DNA of 64,000 nt from Selaginella moellendorffii (taxonomy: Eukaryota > Streptophyta > Lycopodiopsida > Selaginellales > Selaginellaceae), in the NCBI RefSeq assembly GCF_000143415.4, contig NW_003314299.1:1672166-1736165 (forward strand). The letters are read 5' to 3'. The translations under genes and the position numbers were made by a program. This document shows positions 20,770 to 33,875 of this stretch, piece by piece. The first letter of the stretch is position 1, and every line of letters starts with the position of its first letter. The notes under the pieces were generated by a model. That model made no database searches and was not told the DNA's origin. It saw only the letters and a list, made by a program, of their open reading frames with translations.

Positions 20770-23700
20770 TGTGAGACACAAAATCCCTAGGCCCTAAAGT
20801 GGAGCCAAAAGGATGCCACATGGTAGTGGCCAAAGCGGAAGCCAAACGAGCGTAATACGTTTGGACTAAAAGCTCTGATTTGAAAAGGTCGAGAGTGGGA
20901 GTGGAACTCCCAAAGAAGTGCTCGAGGAACAAGCATGAGGCGAGCCATGAGTGAGTCTCTAGAAAAGGGGACACAAGAGGACCAAAACATGACACATGGA
21001 AGTGTCCGAGAAGGAGTCCGAGATGGACCCAAGATAGAGTCCGAGATGGAGTCTGAGATGAAGTCCGAGATGGAGTCCAAGATGGACCCGAGATAGACCC
21101 GAGATTGAGTCCAAAACAGACCCAAGATAGAGTCCGAAATGGAGTCCGAGATGGAGTTCGAGATGGAGTCCGAGGTGGAGTCCAAAGTGGACCCGAGATT
21201 GAGTCCGAGACAGACCTGAGATGGACCTGAGATGGACCTGAGATGGGGATCTTGGGAACAGTATGAGGGTTTTTTCAAAGGGTTGAGGATGTGATCCAGA
21301 TGAGCATTTGATGCAGCAAACGGGCTAATGTAGTTGTGATAAACAACTATAGTTGGGATCACGGGAAAGATAAAGACTCCAAAACAATAAAGGAGTCATA
21401 CGATTACCCTCATATAGTTGAGGCTAGTGCTCATAAATTCGAGACCGAAATTGATGATCATGGGAGGTTAAATACGGAAGAGGACACAAGTCCTTGAAAT
21501 GGTAGCCGGGGCTACCTCTAATAAATGCTAGAACAACCCACGGGGTTGGGGGTGTACTTAGAGGATGAGTTGGTATTCTTATCACATAGACAAGTGGTCC
21601 TAAGGGGCAAAAGGTTGCCCCAAAATCAAGTGTCGAAGTAACACTTGCATAGATGATCCTTGTGAGTAGGACATGAATACAAGAAGTTGTATTCTAGTGA
21701 GCTGGCACCTCAAAAAGTAGGACCTCACAGGTCGTCGGATTAACAAAGTCCAAAAAGCTAGATGACTCAAATAGAGTCAAAGGAATAATCCTAAGGGATT
21801 GATGGAAGCATTTGGACTAAGGTGTGTTGTACCCCACGAAGGATGGGGGGATCATGGGATCTAAGTATGAGAATAGTGGGTATCTCATCGATGGCAGAAT
21901 ATGCCATACTAAAGTCATAGAAAAGATGTTCCCCAAAAGAAAACAACTTTGACACAAAGTTGTGCGTAAACTCTATGGTGCAGTGCTAATAGATAGTTGG
22001 CGTAAGAGACATCCATATTGGTCTTGGCAAAGATTTAGACATAAATAAGAAGTGTCATAAAGGTAGACTCATAGAGCCGATGGTGTGGAAACACCGAATG
22101 TGCCAAGGTGTGTTGCCTTGAAATCAAATTGGCGGGTTCATGAAAACCCCTTCCAAAGGAATCCCAATGGAAATAGAAGTGGCATAGCCTAAGCTGGAAG
22201 GCATGCGATTAAAGTGTGGTGACCCAAATAATGATGGAGGTGTGGAAGCACTAGCAATGAGTTATAGGACTTGACAACTATGAGGCAACTAAGCAAAAGG
22301 TGCAAATAATTGGTTAAACTGGTAAAAGGTAACTACCTAAGACTTTTATTGGGTTAAGAAAGTTAAATATATCCTTATGAGGGATAAATTGTTTATATTG
22401 TGATATAATAAGTCAATGTCGTAAAGGGAATGTTCATTGTTAAAGAGGCCATCATTGGGACACCCAAACACTCTAGAACACCAGGAGGTGGTGTTTGGTG
22501 TCATGAGGGCAAAAAATAAGGCCCAAGGGACAAAGTCCCTAGCGACTGATGGAAAGGAAGTGGTATCCAAACGTCCAAGGTTGCAGAGATGGGAAAAGAC
22601 TGTTTACCCGAATTGGACAAAGACAAAATAGAATTTTGGCAAGGCTAGTGATAGACATATAAAAGCCCATAAGTAGTAACATTAATCCTGGTGTGTGGGA
22701 TTATAAGTTGAGCATACTCGGATTGAGGAACCACTCCCTAAGCTATCGAGTAAGTTTATCCCTAAGAATACTTGCTATGGCATAGTAGAAAGTGCAAAGC
22801 TATCCTTCTAAGCTGAAGGAGAATAACTGAAGGAAAGGTGTGAGGCCAAAAACAAGTAATAAAGGGATAGAACTGAACCATAGGAATTTACAGGCATAAC
22901 CAAGGGTGGTTATGCAAGTTGGGAGTGGAGAATCAAATGGGTGCTCGAGCATGTTGTCACTAGCAACCGTGATGCGATGGAGGGTTTAAAGCATGGAATT
23001 GTCCATGTTAGACCATATGGCAATTAAAAAACTTGTGAAAAAAGAGGCATTAGCAAGCTAAGGAACAGAGTTTCTTGAAGGTTCCCAAAGATAATTCTAG
23101 ATAGATAAGTACCTAGAAAGCCAAATGTAAATAGTTCATAAAGTGTGCGAAATCAGAGTGGTGTAGCAGAAGCGTAGTCTTGAAGCTTACCATGAGGTGA
23201 GGCTATCAAAGTTAGGGAAGTAGTTCCCAAGTGATCAAAAAGAAGGCTTTGAACGAAAGTTAATGGTTGAAGACTTCACGCTTATGCATGAACTATGTTA
23301 CGGTGGCCAAATGACTTGCTAAGTGAGATTGGCAAGTTGGGGGAACAAATACCCTAGTTGAAAGTGTTAACTTAAAAAAGGGTGGCCCATAGGGCCAAGC
23401 ATGGACGAGTCCATGCATGTTCACAGACTTGTTAAGTGAGAGGACTTGGTAATGCAGAGGAACTAAGTTCTTAAGCTGTGATTTGTAGGGTGCTTTAAGT
23501 ATAAGTTGGTGCATTGCCAAGTGTGGGGGATGCCCCCGGGGTCATAGTGAACAACTTAAAGGTCTAGAAGAGCAAGTACATCTTGGCAACTCTATTAAAG
23601 TGCTAAGGTGAGGTCACTAGGTGATCTTATGGCTAAATAAGAATAAGGTCCTTGGTTGGCTAAGGAATGAAGTTCCTAATTCAAAGTGTTGATTTGAATT

Positions 23701-26061
23701 ATTTATGATGGTGTGGTTTGGTCAAAATGACCAAGTGGGAAGAGCATCTAAGGGAAATAAGCTATGTCCATACAATGGTCTAAGGAAAATAGTCTCTATA
23801 AAAGACCCATGGGAGGGTCACTAAATTAGGTTATGAATGAAGCCATAGCAGAAAATGATAAAGAGACATACTAGGGGTAAACACTTTTTGGACTTGGCAA
23901 GCAAAGTCTTTGCTATAAAAACGAAAGGATACCTCGAGAATGGAGGTAGCAATCCTAGGTTGTTGGGTGCAACTATCAAAGGATAGGAGCAAAAGACTAA
24001 TGGCTAAGAAAAGAGATATAGAAACCATGGGAAAGAATCCAAAAGGCAAGTTAGGCTAAGAACACTAATGTGTTGAGGGCTAACGAATTGTGGGAAGGGC
24101 AAGGTGTTTCCAAAGATGGATTCCCAATTGCTCCGATTGGCGAAAGCGGAAGCTCTAAGGGAGAGAGCGGTAAAGTAACCAAATGATAAGGCCATGGACA
24201 ACCCTAGTACAAATTATGATAACTGGAACTTAGTGCCCATTAAGGCATGAAATAGAAGAAAGGATGATGGTGCCCTCAAGTAGAGAACTTTCTAGGGTGG
24301 GGAAGTAGAGTTGCACAATATATGCAATGCAAGGTGTCAAAGACACCTAGGAAATTAACTTCAAGATGTCAAAAGTAAAAGTTCCAAAGTGTAAAGGTTA
24401 TATCAATGGAAACTAAGACTATTCGAAAAGGAGTAGTGAGATTGAGATAGAGATGGTGTTTCTAACAGGTTTAACGATAACTAAACCAATAAAAGGAGAG
24501 AACCACCACAAGTGGTCCAATCAGTCTCTAAGTTGGAGAGACTATCCTCCTTAGAGGATGGGCAAGGCATGGGGAGCCTTTGGTATCAAACCATTGACGA
24601 ATATTGGTAAAGTGCCAAGAATGGAAAGGGTAATACATGTTAGTATAACTTTATAAAATAGTTTATCGTTCGATGAGGACATCGAACTTCGTCTATAGGT
24701 GGTGAAGTTGTGAGACACAAAATCCCTAAGCCCCAAAGTGGAGCCGAAAGGGTGCCATATAGTAGTGGCTGAAGCGAAAGCCAAACAAGCATAACACGTT
24801 TGGACTAAAAACTCTGACTTGAAAAGGTCGAGAGTGGGAGTGGAACTCCTAAAGAAGTGCTCGAGGAACAAGCACGAGGCGAGCCATGAGTGAGTCTCTA
24901 GAAAAAGGGACACAAGAGGACCAAACCATGACATGTGGAAGTGTCCGAGAAAGAGTCCGAGATAGAGTCCGAGGTGGAGTCTGAGATGGAGTCCGAGATG
25001 GACCCGAGATGGACCCAAGATTGAGTCCGAGACGGACCCGAGATGGAGTCCAAAATGGAGTCCGAGATGGAGTCTGAGATGGAGTCTGAGGTGGACCCGA
25101 GATGGACCCAAGATGGACCTGAGATTGAGTCCGAGACGGACCCGAGATGGAGTCCGAGATGGACCCGAGATGGACCTGAGATGGAGTCCAAGATGGAGTC
25201 TGAGATGGACTTGAGATGGAGTCTGAGGTGGAGTCCGAGATGGACCCAAGATGGAGTCCAAAGTCGAGATTGAGACCGAGACCGAGACCGAGACTGAGAC
25301 CGGGACCGAGACCGGGACCGAGACCGGGACCGAGACCAGGACCGAGACCAAGACTAAGACTGAGACCAAGGCTGAGGCCGAGACCGAGCCCAAGCCCAAG
25401 TCCGAGTCTGAGTCCAAGTCTGAGTCTGAGTCCGAGTCCAAGTTTGAGTTCAAGTATGAGAGGGTGAAAGCCCAAAGCGTTCATCTCCCATACTCTGGGG
25501 GGTTTGGTGAGCTCCAAAAGTATAGTAAGGGAGGACTGTAGACAATCATAGTGAGGAAGTCCTAGAGGACAGCGGGACTTAGTGGTCGGGCCTATGGGCC
25601 TTGATCCAGTGGCAGTGTTGGCAAACACAGCCATGGACAAAAAGGGACTTGGTGGGGACTGGAAAAGGGGCATTGGGGAAGGTTAATCCTTATGTCTATG
25701 GGCATCCTAAGGATGCTAAGGAGTGGATCTAGGATGACCACTCATGGATGGATGGCTTGGTCCTTGAGAGACGGGACTGTGATGCAGGTGGTGTTAGACC
25801 ACTGGTGTGACCAAAGTGAAGGGGCATGGCCTTAGCGTAACAGGCTGATATATCTATGGTACCTTGGGGAGTCGGTCATGGGATCAGACACGTGGAGCAC
25901 TTGGACCAAGTGCAATGGTTGAGTGGCATAGATGCCATTCTTAAGGCTAGCAAGCCCCTAAGTCCAGAATAGGACTTATGGAGGTTGTGAGTGAGACTCC
26001 TCCAAGTGGTCGGAGGTGTAGTTAAGTGACTAAAGTAAAAAGGAAAATTTAATCGCTTACA
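20770..26061 (+). mobile_element. Hairpin-LTR element copy 3, both ends present, nested in a LARD-type LTR
   Basis: The element begins TGTGAGACAC, ends CGCTTACA and is flanked by the 5-bp duplication GTAGC. Its 5' LTR (20770 to about 21245) is internally deleted, jumping from the minisatellite straight into internal sequence. The internal region is 21246-24708, with GGTGGTGAAG before the 3' LTR. No coding domain is visible, so it would need enzymes from elsewhere. It fixes the element's borders and insertion mode. Confidence 0.85.
24709..26061 (+). repeat. 3' LTR of hairpin-LTR element copy 3
   Basis: TGTGAGACAC to CGCTTACA, 1,353 bp. It contains the minisatellite at about 24945-25460 and lacks part of the region between the minisatellite and the 3' third that copies 1 and 2 have. 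Confidence 0.8.
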
Positions 26062-26364
26062 GTAGCGATATTGAGGGACTAGTCTCAATACGTGAGGGTT
26101 CTTGTCACTAGCAAGTGCAAAACAAAACGAGACGGGAACTCCTTACTGGGCTAAATATGCTTAACTAATAGCATGTAAGAATTCTGTCCTTATGCTCGTT
26201 TGGTCTAAGTGCACTCGAAATGCCCAGTTAACTCCACTAGTGCAAGAGGGGCTACCAAAGGGATCCAACTGTACTAACCTCCTGCCGTTATGGCAGTAAG
26301 GAAAGAGTGTCTATCAGGACTAGCCGACAAATATCTTTCGATACCTGAAGTCACATTTGCAACA
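26062..26364 (-). repeat. Fragment of a LARD-type LTR, right of nested insertion
   Basis: It resumes the match to the 53630-54774 LTR (GCGATATTGAGGGAC onward) and ends TTTGCAACA, where the intact LTR ends TGTGCGACA. It is more diverged than the intact pair, so it is an older copy. Confidence 0.75.
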
Positions 26365-26745
26365 TTATATCTCAAGCTAATTACATATATCTAGCCTATA
26401 AATACCAAATAGACTTCTTCTCTATGCAATGCAACTTTACAAGTATGGTTTTAGAGGGGCTGCTTCTAAGTATATATGGTAGTATAGTATTGCTCTCCCA
26501 ATCTAATAATTTTTTAAAAATAGAAATAATTTATTATAATTTATTTTAAATTCTTTATAATTGTAAGAATCTAAGCTATAACAACTATAAATAAGATTAT
26601 GGCTAATCCATTAGGAGTTTATAGTTGGCTGATTTTTATGCCATGTATTTAGGTTCTATGCCTATCATGGTTGTGAAGAACTATATTATATAAATTGGTG
26701 GTATTTTTATTATCTTCTTAAGAGGTGGATGGTATAAATCTATAA

Positions 26746-26778
<33 letters not shown>

Positions 26779-29030
26779 GAGTGTATATATGTGTGTATAG
26801 TAAATAAACAGTTTTATTGAGATTAAATCTAGTCCATCTGTTCTTGATACCATAATTAATATACCTATTCCCATGTCCCACACACTCAGATATTAATGTT
26901 ATTGTTACTATTGTTGCTATTACTTCTACACTTGCTCAATCATTGATGTATGAAAGATTCATAAATGAAGAAATGGGTGAAATCTCAACTCATTAAAAGA
27001 GCCTCCTTTGAGCTAAGTCTAATGGATTACTATTAATTAACTGCTGTAAGCTAGAGGCCAAATTATATATATCTAGGGTATGCATGCCAAGTAGTCTTCT
27101 TCCCTATGCAATGCAACTTTATATGTATGGGTTTTAGAGAGGCAGCTTCTAAGTATATATGGTAGGATAGTGTTGTTCTTCCAAAATATTATTATAAATC
27201 ATTTTATATAATTTAAATAGTAAAAATATTATAATAAAAATAGATATACCACTAAAAATATTTAGCCCTTTTACACTTCACATAATAATTTACACCTTTT
27301 ATATTTTATTCTGACTTTATTTCTTTTGGGATTATCTTATATACTTTTTGTGTTGCTTTATAGAGCATAGTCTAGCTCCCACTTGCATGCCTATCTTTAT
27401 TTTGTATTTGGCTTAGTTCTAAGCCTAAATTCCATACCATGTTAGCTAGTGGAATACCCATATCCTCGCATTAAGCCATTAGTATATTGAAATAGTGCCA
27501 GACTTCATTTAGCTCTGTTTTACGTGTTAATTAATAAATAAACTGAAGTAAATACTAATTAACTACTAAAAATAACATATAGGCTCACATTATATTGTGT
27601 CCTATTTTACTGAATAGGTACTTTAATGAAATAAAGCATGATTTATCTTTTGCAATGATTTTCTTTCATCCATAATTAATTCATGAGAGTTTTGGGGCAG
27701 TGGAGTTGTTAGGTTTGTAGATGTAAATAAGAACTATCATCTAAGATAAAAACTTTTCTTAATTTTTCTCACTAGACACCATGCAAGTAAATTTACCCTC
27801 ACAATACAGTAACAATAACTTTTGGTATTTGTTACACATTAACTACTCTATCATTTTGATTTTTCTTACACTCTATTCATAAGCTTCCTTTTTATTCCTT
27901 ACATGTATGATTCAGTTAGGGATTGAGCAATTTTCAACAATTTTCTTCTTGTGCTTATTTTGAGAGAAATTTATGAGTGTTCTTACACATATTTGGTTAT
28001 AAGAAGTAAGAATGAATCTTTAGAATGGAGAAATTATTAAAATCTTTCTAATGCATCATGTCTATTCATAGTCACTCCATACTCCATAGTCTCACTCCAT
28101 ACATATTGTTGTCACACTTTGTGAACTATGAGTGACTTTCTTTGAGTTTTTCTTGAAATTTCTTTTGATAAAAGTGTTGTAGAGCTATTCAAGTTTCTTT
28201 TACATTTTATTTCATTCAATTCTATATTATTTATTAAGAGATTTGGTGATATTTTTTGAGAGGTGTTTTACATTTCTCTCTTGTGATAATATTTCTATTA
28301 ATTAGGCTAGAAGTTCTTTATTTTTTTTTATAATCACAACTTCCACACATGTTTCCATGAACAAGTAGTGGCTGCTAAACTTGTCAAAAGAATTTATAAA
28401 GATCTAACTATGGCCACCAAACATTCCTCTTTAATTTTGAGCACTATCACCAACTTATTAGAGTCATCAGTTTATCATTATATTGTGATTTCTAGTGGCT
28501 GCAGCAAAGTTACTTCACTCAACTACCAAATCCTTATAAATATATTTTTCATTATTATCATTACATATGGTTAAAAAATTTCTCTTTTCACTTTCTTTAT
28601 GTGTAAGCTTTGATTTTCATTTTGATGGTGTTAACTCCTCTCTTTTAAAACCTCATGCATTTCCTAGTTCTAATCCTTGTTTCTATGATTTCTTTACATC
28701 ACATCACTCCATCTATTATTATAATTAGTCTGAGTCATTTTAAATAACATTTTAGCCACCCATGCCCTCACTATACCATTATTTAGCACTCACTATAGTC
28801 GCTAATTCATATTTAATTATGTTTCTCATTATATATATTTTTTTGGGGATATATTTTTATCATATGAATGGTCTTGATAAATACTAGAGCTTATATTAGA
28901 AACCCTAGAATTTAGGCCTCCCTAAACCCTTGGGTGACCCTAAACCCTAGAGTTTAGATAAATTATTCCTGCAAGATTGTAGCAAATTAAGGTTATGAGA
29001 TAATTAGTTTCCCCAATAAAATAAAAGTTT
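26365..29030. other. AT-rich intergenic region with diverged repeats
   Basis: No gene is recognised. It holds a (CA)n microsatellite at about 26755-26778 and a direct duplication of about 120 bp (26380-26500 and 27060-27190, sharing CTATGCAATGCAACTTTA). Blocks between 27590 and 28860 recur at 41850-42330 in the same orientation with internal deletions. AAACCCTA-like motifs lie at 28905-28960. Confidence 0.6.
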
Positions 29031-29038
29031 AGAATTTA

Positions 29039-29083
29039 CTCGGGGTGGTCACTCTTTACAAGCATTATATATCATCTGCGTTT
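29039..29083. repeat. Left terminal inverted repeat of the 12.6-kb element
   Basis: The first 18 bp are identical to the reverse complement of the right end, then the match continues imperfectly to CATCTGC. The inner part of the repeat resumes near 29490-29530. Confidence 0.8.
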
Positions 29084-30112
29084 TAGAATAAAGAGCCTAG
29101 GATACTTTTTTTGTTGTTTATAATTTGCCCCATAACCTTACATATACGCATTTTTTCAAATCTTAAATAAACCCCCAATTCTTATATATATGTGGAATAT
29201 TTTGTTATTTTTGCATAAAGCATATATATATATATTTCCTCTGAACCCTGATGAAATCCACAGGCTTCTTTTGATCCCCATTCTCTACATACACAATAAC
29301 ATCATGCTCCATACCTACTATGCTTGAGATCTATTACCCTCTACAGCCTACTACTATAGAGAGCCCTAGAGGAGCTCCACCTCCTCCCCTACCTGTACGT
29401 ATGAAATTTTTTAAATTAAACTCAACTTTGAGGCCTGTATGTATATATATAGTTTGCACCCAAAATAACCCCAATCCGTACATGTAGATGAGCGTGGACC
29501 ATACTTGAGCTCACGAGTTGAGCTCAATTTTCAATTGTAATTTAGTACAAACATTATAAACTTTAAAATTTTAAAGTTATGGTGAACTTAATAATTTCAT
29601 AACTCTCTATATATAATATAGATAAAAATGTTCTAAAGGACACTTCTTGTTCTAATAATTTAAATATTTACTACATGCAATAATAGAGACGTTTGTTAGA
29701 ATATAAAATAAAATGTTTGCAAAAAGAGTATTCTTCTCACTTCTTTAAATTTGTACTCAGTGCTTTCAAGCTAGTAAATGTCAAGTTCGTCAGAATTTTA
29801 AAATTATTAAATTTGAATTAAGATTCTATATAAGGCCATATAACTATTTGAAAGGAAAAAAAAACAACTGTGATGGTACATATGCTCTCACAATACATTG
29901 TAACATCATACACCCGAAAGACTATCACGAAATATTTTTTGAGAAGGTAAAGACAAAAATGGAGACTCATAAATACTATGGGCAGTATTGCAAAAAGAAC
30001 CTCACAAGTATATGAAATGAAAAGTGAAATAATAAAATATTTTTATTAATTATATAAGGTATAATTAGTTTATATTATTGATAGAGAATAAACATCGATA
30101 GTGCTGGAAAAT

Positions 30113-32894
30113 CTAATTAGCTCCAAAAGTTTTCTGCAACTCGGCAATAGTAAAGTTTGCTTGGTATATATGAATATCCACTTTAGGATCCTGGTGAAAG
30201 ATGTTGATGAAGATGTAGTATATATGCTTGCAAGGAGCATATGCCTTCCCATGTTCCTTGCACTTCATAAAGTCTGGACATGTGCAAAAAGGAAAGTCTT
30301 GAATGGCAATTGTGTACTCTCTACCTTCTGTTTTGACTGTGTACTCCTTTGCGAGCGCAGTTATGTACTTCGTGGAGAGAATCTCAAACTCAAGTGTTTG
30401 AGCCAAGTTTATTTTACCTTGCTTCTCCTTGGAGACGGTACCAATAAATTTAACTACGTTACCTTTTCGTGCTGGCCTCCTGTGCATCTCTGTAGGAATA
30501 GTCCTGGTTCTGTCACTCATATCTCCAACTCTCCTCTCAAGATTGAAACCAGATTTCTCAAGGTTTTTAATCTCATCTGAGGTGAGCGCAACCCCATTAG
30601 CAACCGGCCATTCTTTAGGTACTGCATCAGGTTTAGTCACTATAGTGTCTTCAAGCCGCTTTGTATGGTTGACATCAGAGTTGCAGCAATATAACCAACA
30701 CCATCTTGAAAATCCTGTTTGCTTTCGTTCCCCATGGAAACATGGGCTTGGAACAGAAGCAGACTTATCACCACGGATCCAAGCCTAACACTTGCCCCTT
30801 GGAAGCATCCCCACACACCTTACATTTGATTTCGCTGGCACTTGACGGATTGCCCATTGCTTCGGCTCCACACTACGATAAGCAATTTCAACCTGCTGTG
30901 ATGCACTTTCTTCATCAGCCACTTGAGGTGGTTTGGCTCTGGGGCGATGTCTTGGAGAAGAATGATACTCAACATCAGGCTTGTGAGAGCTTTTTGCTCC
31001 AAGATCCGTGCCACCATCTTCACCAGCAAAGGAAAATCGACACTTTGAGCGGACGGTCTTCATATCACCAATAGAAGCCCGAGGAGTGTACTCCATAGAT
31101 GTGCCGCAGACCACTTCCTCCACTATAGTTGCCATTGTTCGTGCTGGTGGAGTCACTTTCTTCTTCATCAGATCGTATAACATCTCAACCGAAGGTCCTG
31201 TTCCCATGTATCTTCTTTCCTCAAATGCCAAGGCTTTTGAAGACTGCTCTACAGCGCATATCAAATCTAATAGACATGCTTCATATAGACTCATCTTCCC
31301 TTTCCCTGCCTCAGAGGAACGCCAACTCCAATGTTTACTCTCTGAGAGATTCACAATTGGGGTGTATGCAAGATCCTCAAGTGGTTGATCCTTATAAAAA
31401 GATGATATTAAAAAGCAATAAAAAGAGAGGAAAACAAGAAAAACCAACCTGAAAAGAGTGATGTCCCCATTGGAACATTCTAACTTCCCACCACCCCAAC
31501 CACGACTCAAGTTGTGGTAGACAACTTACGTCAGTATGGCAATCTTCACGCCACCACATTCGGATCTTGTTTGCTTTTGCCTCATGCTCTTCTTCAGACG
31601 GTGCAGCCTGCCATTGTTTGCACAACTCCTTAAATGCAAATTGGAAATCTGGCTTGATAAGGTGGCAGTGTTGGTTTAGGCTCTGAGCCCAATGGAACTC
31701 ACAAGTCCTCTCACGACCTTCTAGGGGTAGACCATTCCCAAAGACTGCCCAGACACCATTCCAATTAGCCCCAGCCCCATCTGCCATGAAACTGTGAAAG
31801 TTGGCAGGCTTACCAGTCCGCTTCAATACAATGTCAGAGAGGGACTTCCAAAATATTTCTTGAGCCATCTGGTCGTGTAAAACTCTGCCTTTGCAATTGT
31901 CAAGTTACAACGTAGCCTGTGAAAAGTGCAATGTTTAAAACCATTTTAAGATAATGAGAAAAAAAACTACCTCGGATCATACACATGAGCTCCCATGGTT
32001 GTCCAACCCGCCACCTGCTCCATATGGTCAAAATGTACCCATGAATTAGCAAGGTCACTCAACCCAGACATATCCATTCGGGAAACAAGATCCACACCAG
32101 AGGCAGGGCCCATGGTAGACATTTTGAAAACGAAGGGGCGCTCTTACTCATTAACGACTTGATCTGGAAATAAACTCCCATAGATAAATTCATAGGGACA
32201 AGTCCATTTTAGTTCAAGGATTGAGTCGATTTTTTATTGGAGTTTCCCCTCTCGAGATTCACACATCCAAGACTTTATCCTAAATAAAACAAAATGTAAG
32301 AGAGATATTATTGAAAAGTATGTAATAATATTTTCATACCTCTTGAGGCTAGTTGTAAGTTGCACATGTCGTAATAACTCCCGCAAGTTAGCCTCATCCA
32401 GTTGAGTATTCTTGTAGTCCGGATCAAATAAAGTATTTAAGATAAAATCCTTGAGCACTGTCTTTTGAACATGCTTCGGAGTTGCAGATGAGTTTCTTAG
32501 TCTCTATCTACACTGCATCTTTGAAATAGTTGACTGAACTCCCTTGTATCCCTTCCTGCATTGGATGTGTGTGTGTGCCAATAAGTACTGCAGCTCTACC
32601 AACCTCTCCATCCCGTGGAAGAAAATAGTACATCTTGGCCCCGCAGATGGCACAACACAATGGAGCATTCTTGCAAAACCGACACTTGAATCCAACACCA
32701 ATAGTGTCATAGAGGGGAGGATTGGTTGCAGATCCTTCAAAAAATATGGAGTTTTTACCGTGCTCTTGATTGCATGCTTTATTCACACAATCCAAATACC
32801 CACCACAATGAACTATGGACACTATGTTTTCGAAATGCTGGAAATGTGTGGTCTTGATCTTGCACCAGTTGTGGGCATCTTGCTTTGTCTCCAT
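30113..32894 (-). pseudogene. MULE-type transposase with SWIM zinc finger (probably eroded)
   Basis: Read on the minus strand. An N-terminal zinc-binding region (CRFCKNAPLCC... and THTHP, GCM/FLYWCH-like) lies at 32894-32508, then exons at about 32458-32340, 32279-31977, 31914-31447 and 31388-30113. The central MULE domain has FMADGAGANW and a CEFH...H motif typical of this DDE family. The C terminus has a SWIM finger, CTC followed by CKH about 20 residues on. Introns have GT-AG borders. In-frame TAA at 32234, 32144 and 31905 and TAG at 32508 and 30785 interrupt an otherwise good frame; no in-frame TGA was seen. A frameshift near 32490 suggests it is now inactive. It would mobilise the surrounding element or relatives. 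Confidence 0.7.
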
Positions 32895-33038
32895 CCCCTT
32901 TTGTTTTGAGCTGACAAGAGGTGGTAGTTCAAAGAAGATATTGCCATTGTATATAGATGGGAGCTCGCTAACAGGCCTATGCAGAAAGGAACGAACATTG
33001 ATAGAGAGGCGGGAAAACTGGAAAGGACGTACACAAAA

Positions 33039-33461
33039 CTGCCCAATACATACGATTTCAAATTTAGGGGTAGGAATAGGTATATTATACTTTTAAGTAG
33101 CCACTAATTAATGGGAATCAAACCCGTGCCATTTGCTCCGATACCAACTGTAGCGCACCTTATCTCTCTCCCCTTAAGCCAACTGGAAAAGGGGCAATTG
33201 CTTGATGAGAGAGCCCTTAGTGGCTATTTTATCCCCATTTATCCCCCAAGGTTCCAAGGATCCACGGTGACAGTATATCCAAATCTCATCCCATGATCAC
33301 ATGTGCTACATTATCTCTCTCCCCTTAAGCCAACTGGAAAAGGGGCAATTGCTTGATGAGAGAGCCCTTAGTGGCTATTTTATCCCCATTTATCCCCCAA
33401 GGTTTCAAGGATCCACGGTGACAGTATATTCAAATCTCATCCCATGATCACATGCGCTACA
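33039..33461 (-). mobile_element. TRIM-type miniature LTR element with two tandem LTRs, truncated
   Basis: Two copies of a roughly 160-bp LTR lie head to tail (33149-33310, TGTAGCGCACC...TGTGCTACA, and 33311-33461). On the minus strand they are followed by GTTGGTATCGGAGC, a primer-binding site for initiator Met-tRNA, and about 100 bp of internal sequence matching 50300-50412. The rest of the internal region is missing. It lies between the MULE transposase and gene B. No coding capacity. Confidence 0.8.
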
Positions 33462-33875
33462 CTTCTGAACTCATTTAAATATTCCATCTGTGTACTACCA
33501 TCTATCACCTATAGTAAATTATCTATATACATTGCTTTGGAAATAACACCTTATGATTTAATAATCTTATATTTTCTAACAATTTCGTACTGTGATCAAT
33601 TCAACATATGTGTCTGTGACATTATTTCACATTATGACATAGTCATATTAGAGCACACCTCCTAAATTACAATTCAAAAGGACTTTGTCACGTGATCAAA
33701 TCTAGGGCAGAATAGAAATTGTACAATGCTAGATTTATTATTTATTTTACAGTGAAGATTTACTGCATCCATGATGAACGGCTGTGATGAAAGTTAGGTT
33801 AGGGTTAGGGCAGCTGCCGGCGTTAGGGTTTTATAGAAAGTAGAGTGGGAGATTGGGAGTGACTGCAGGAACAGA

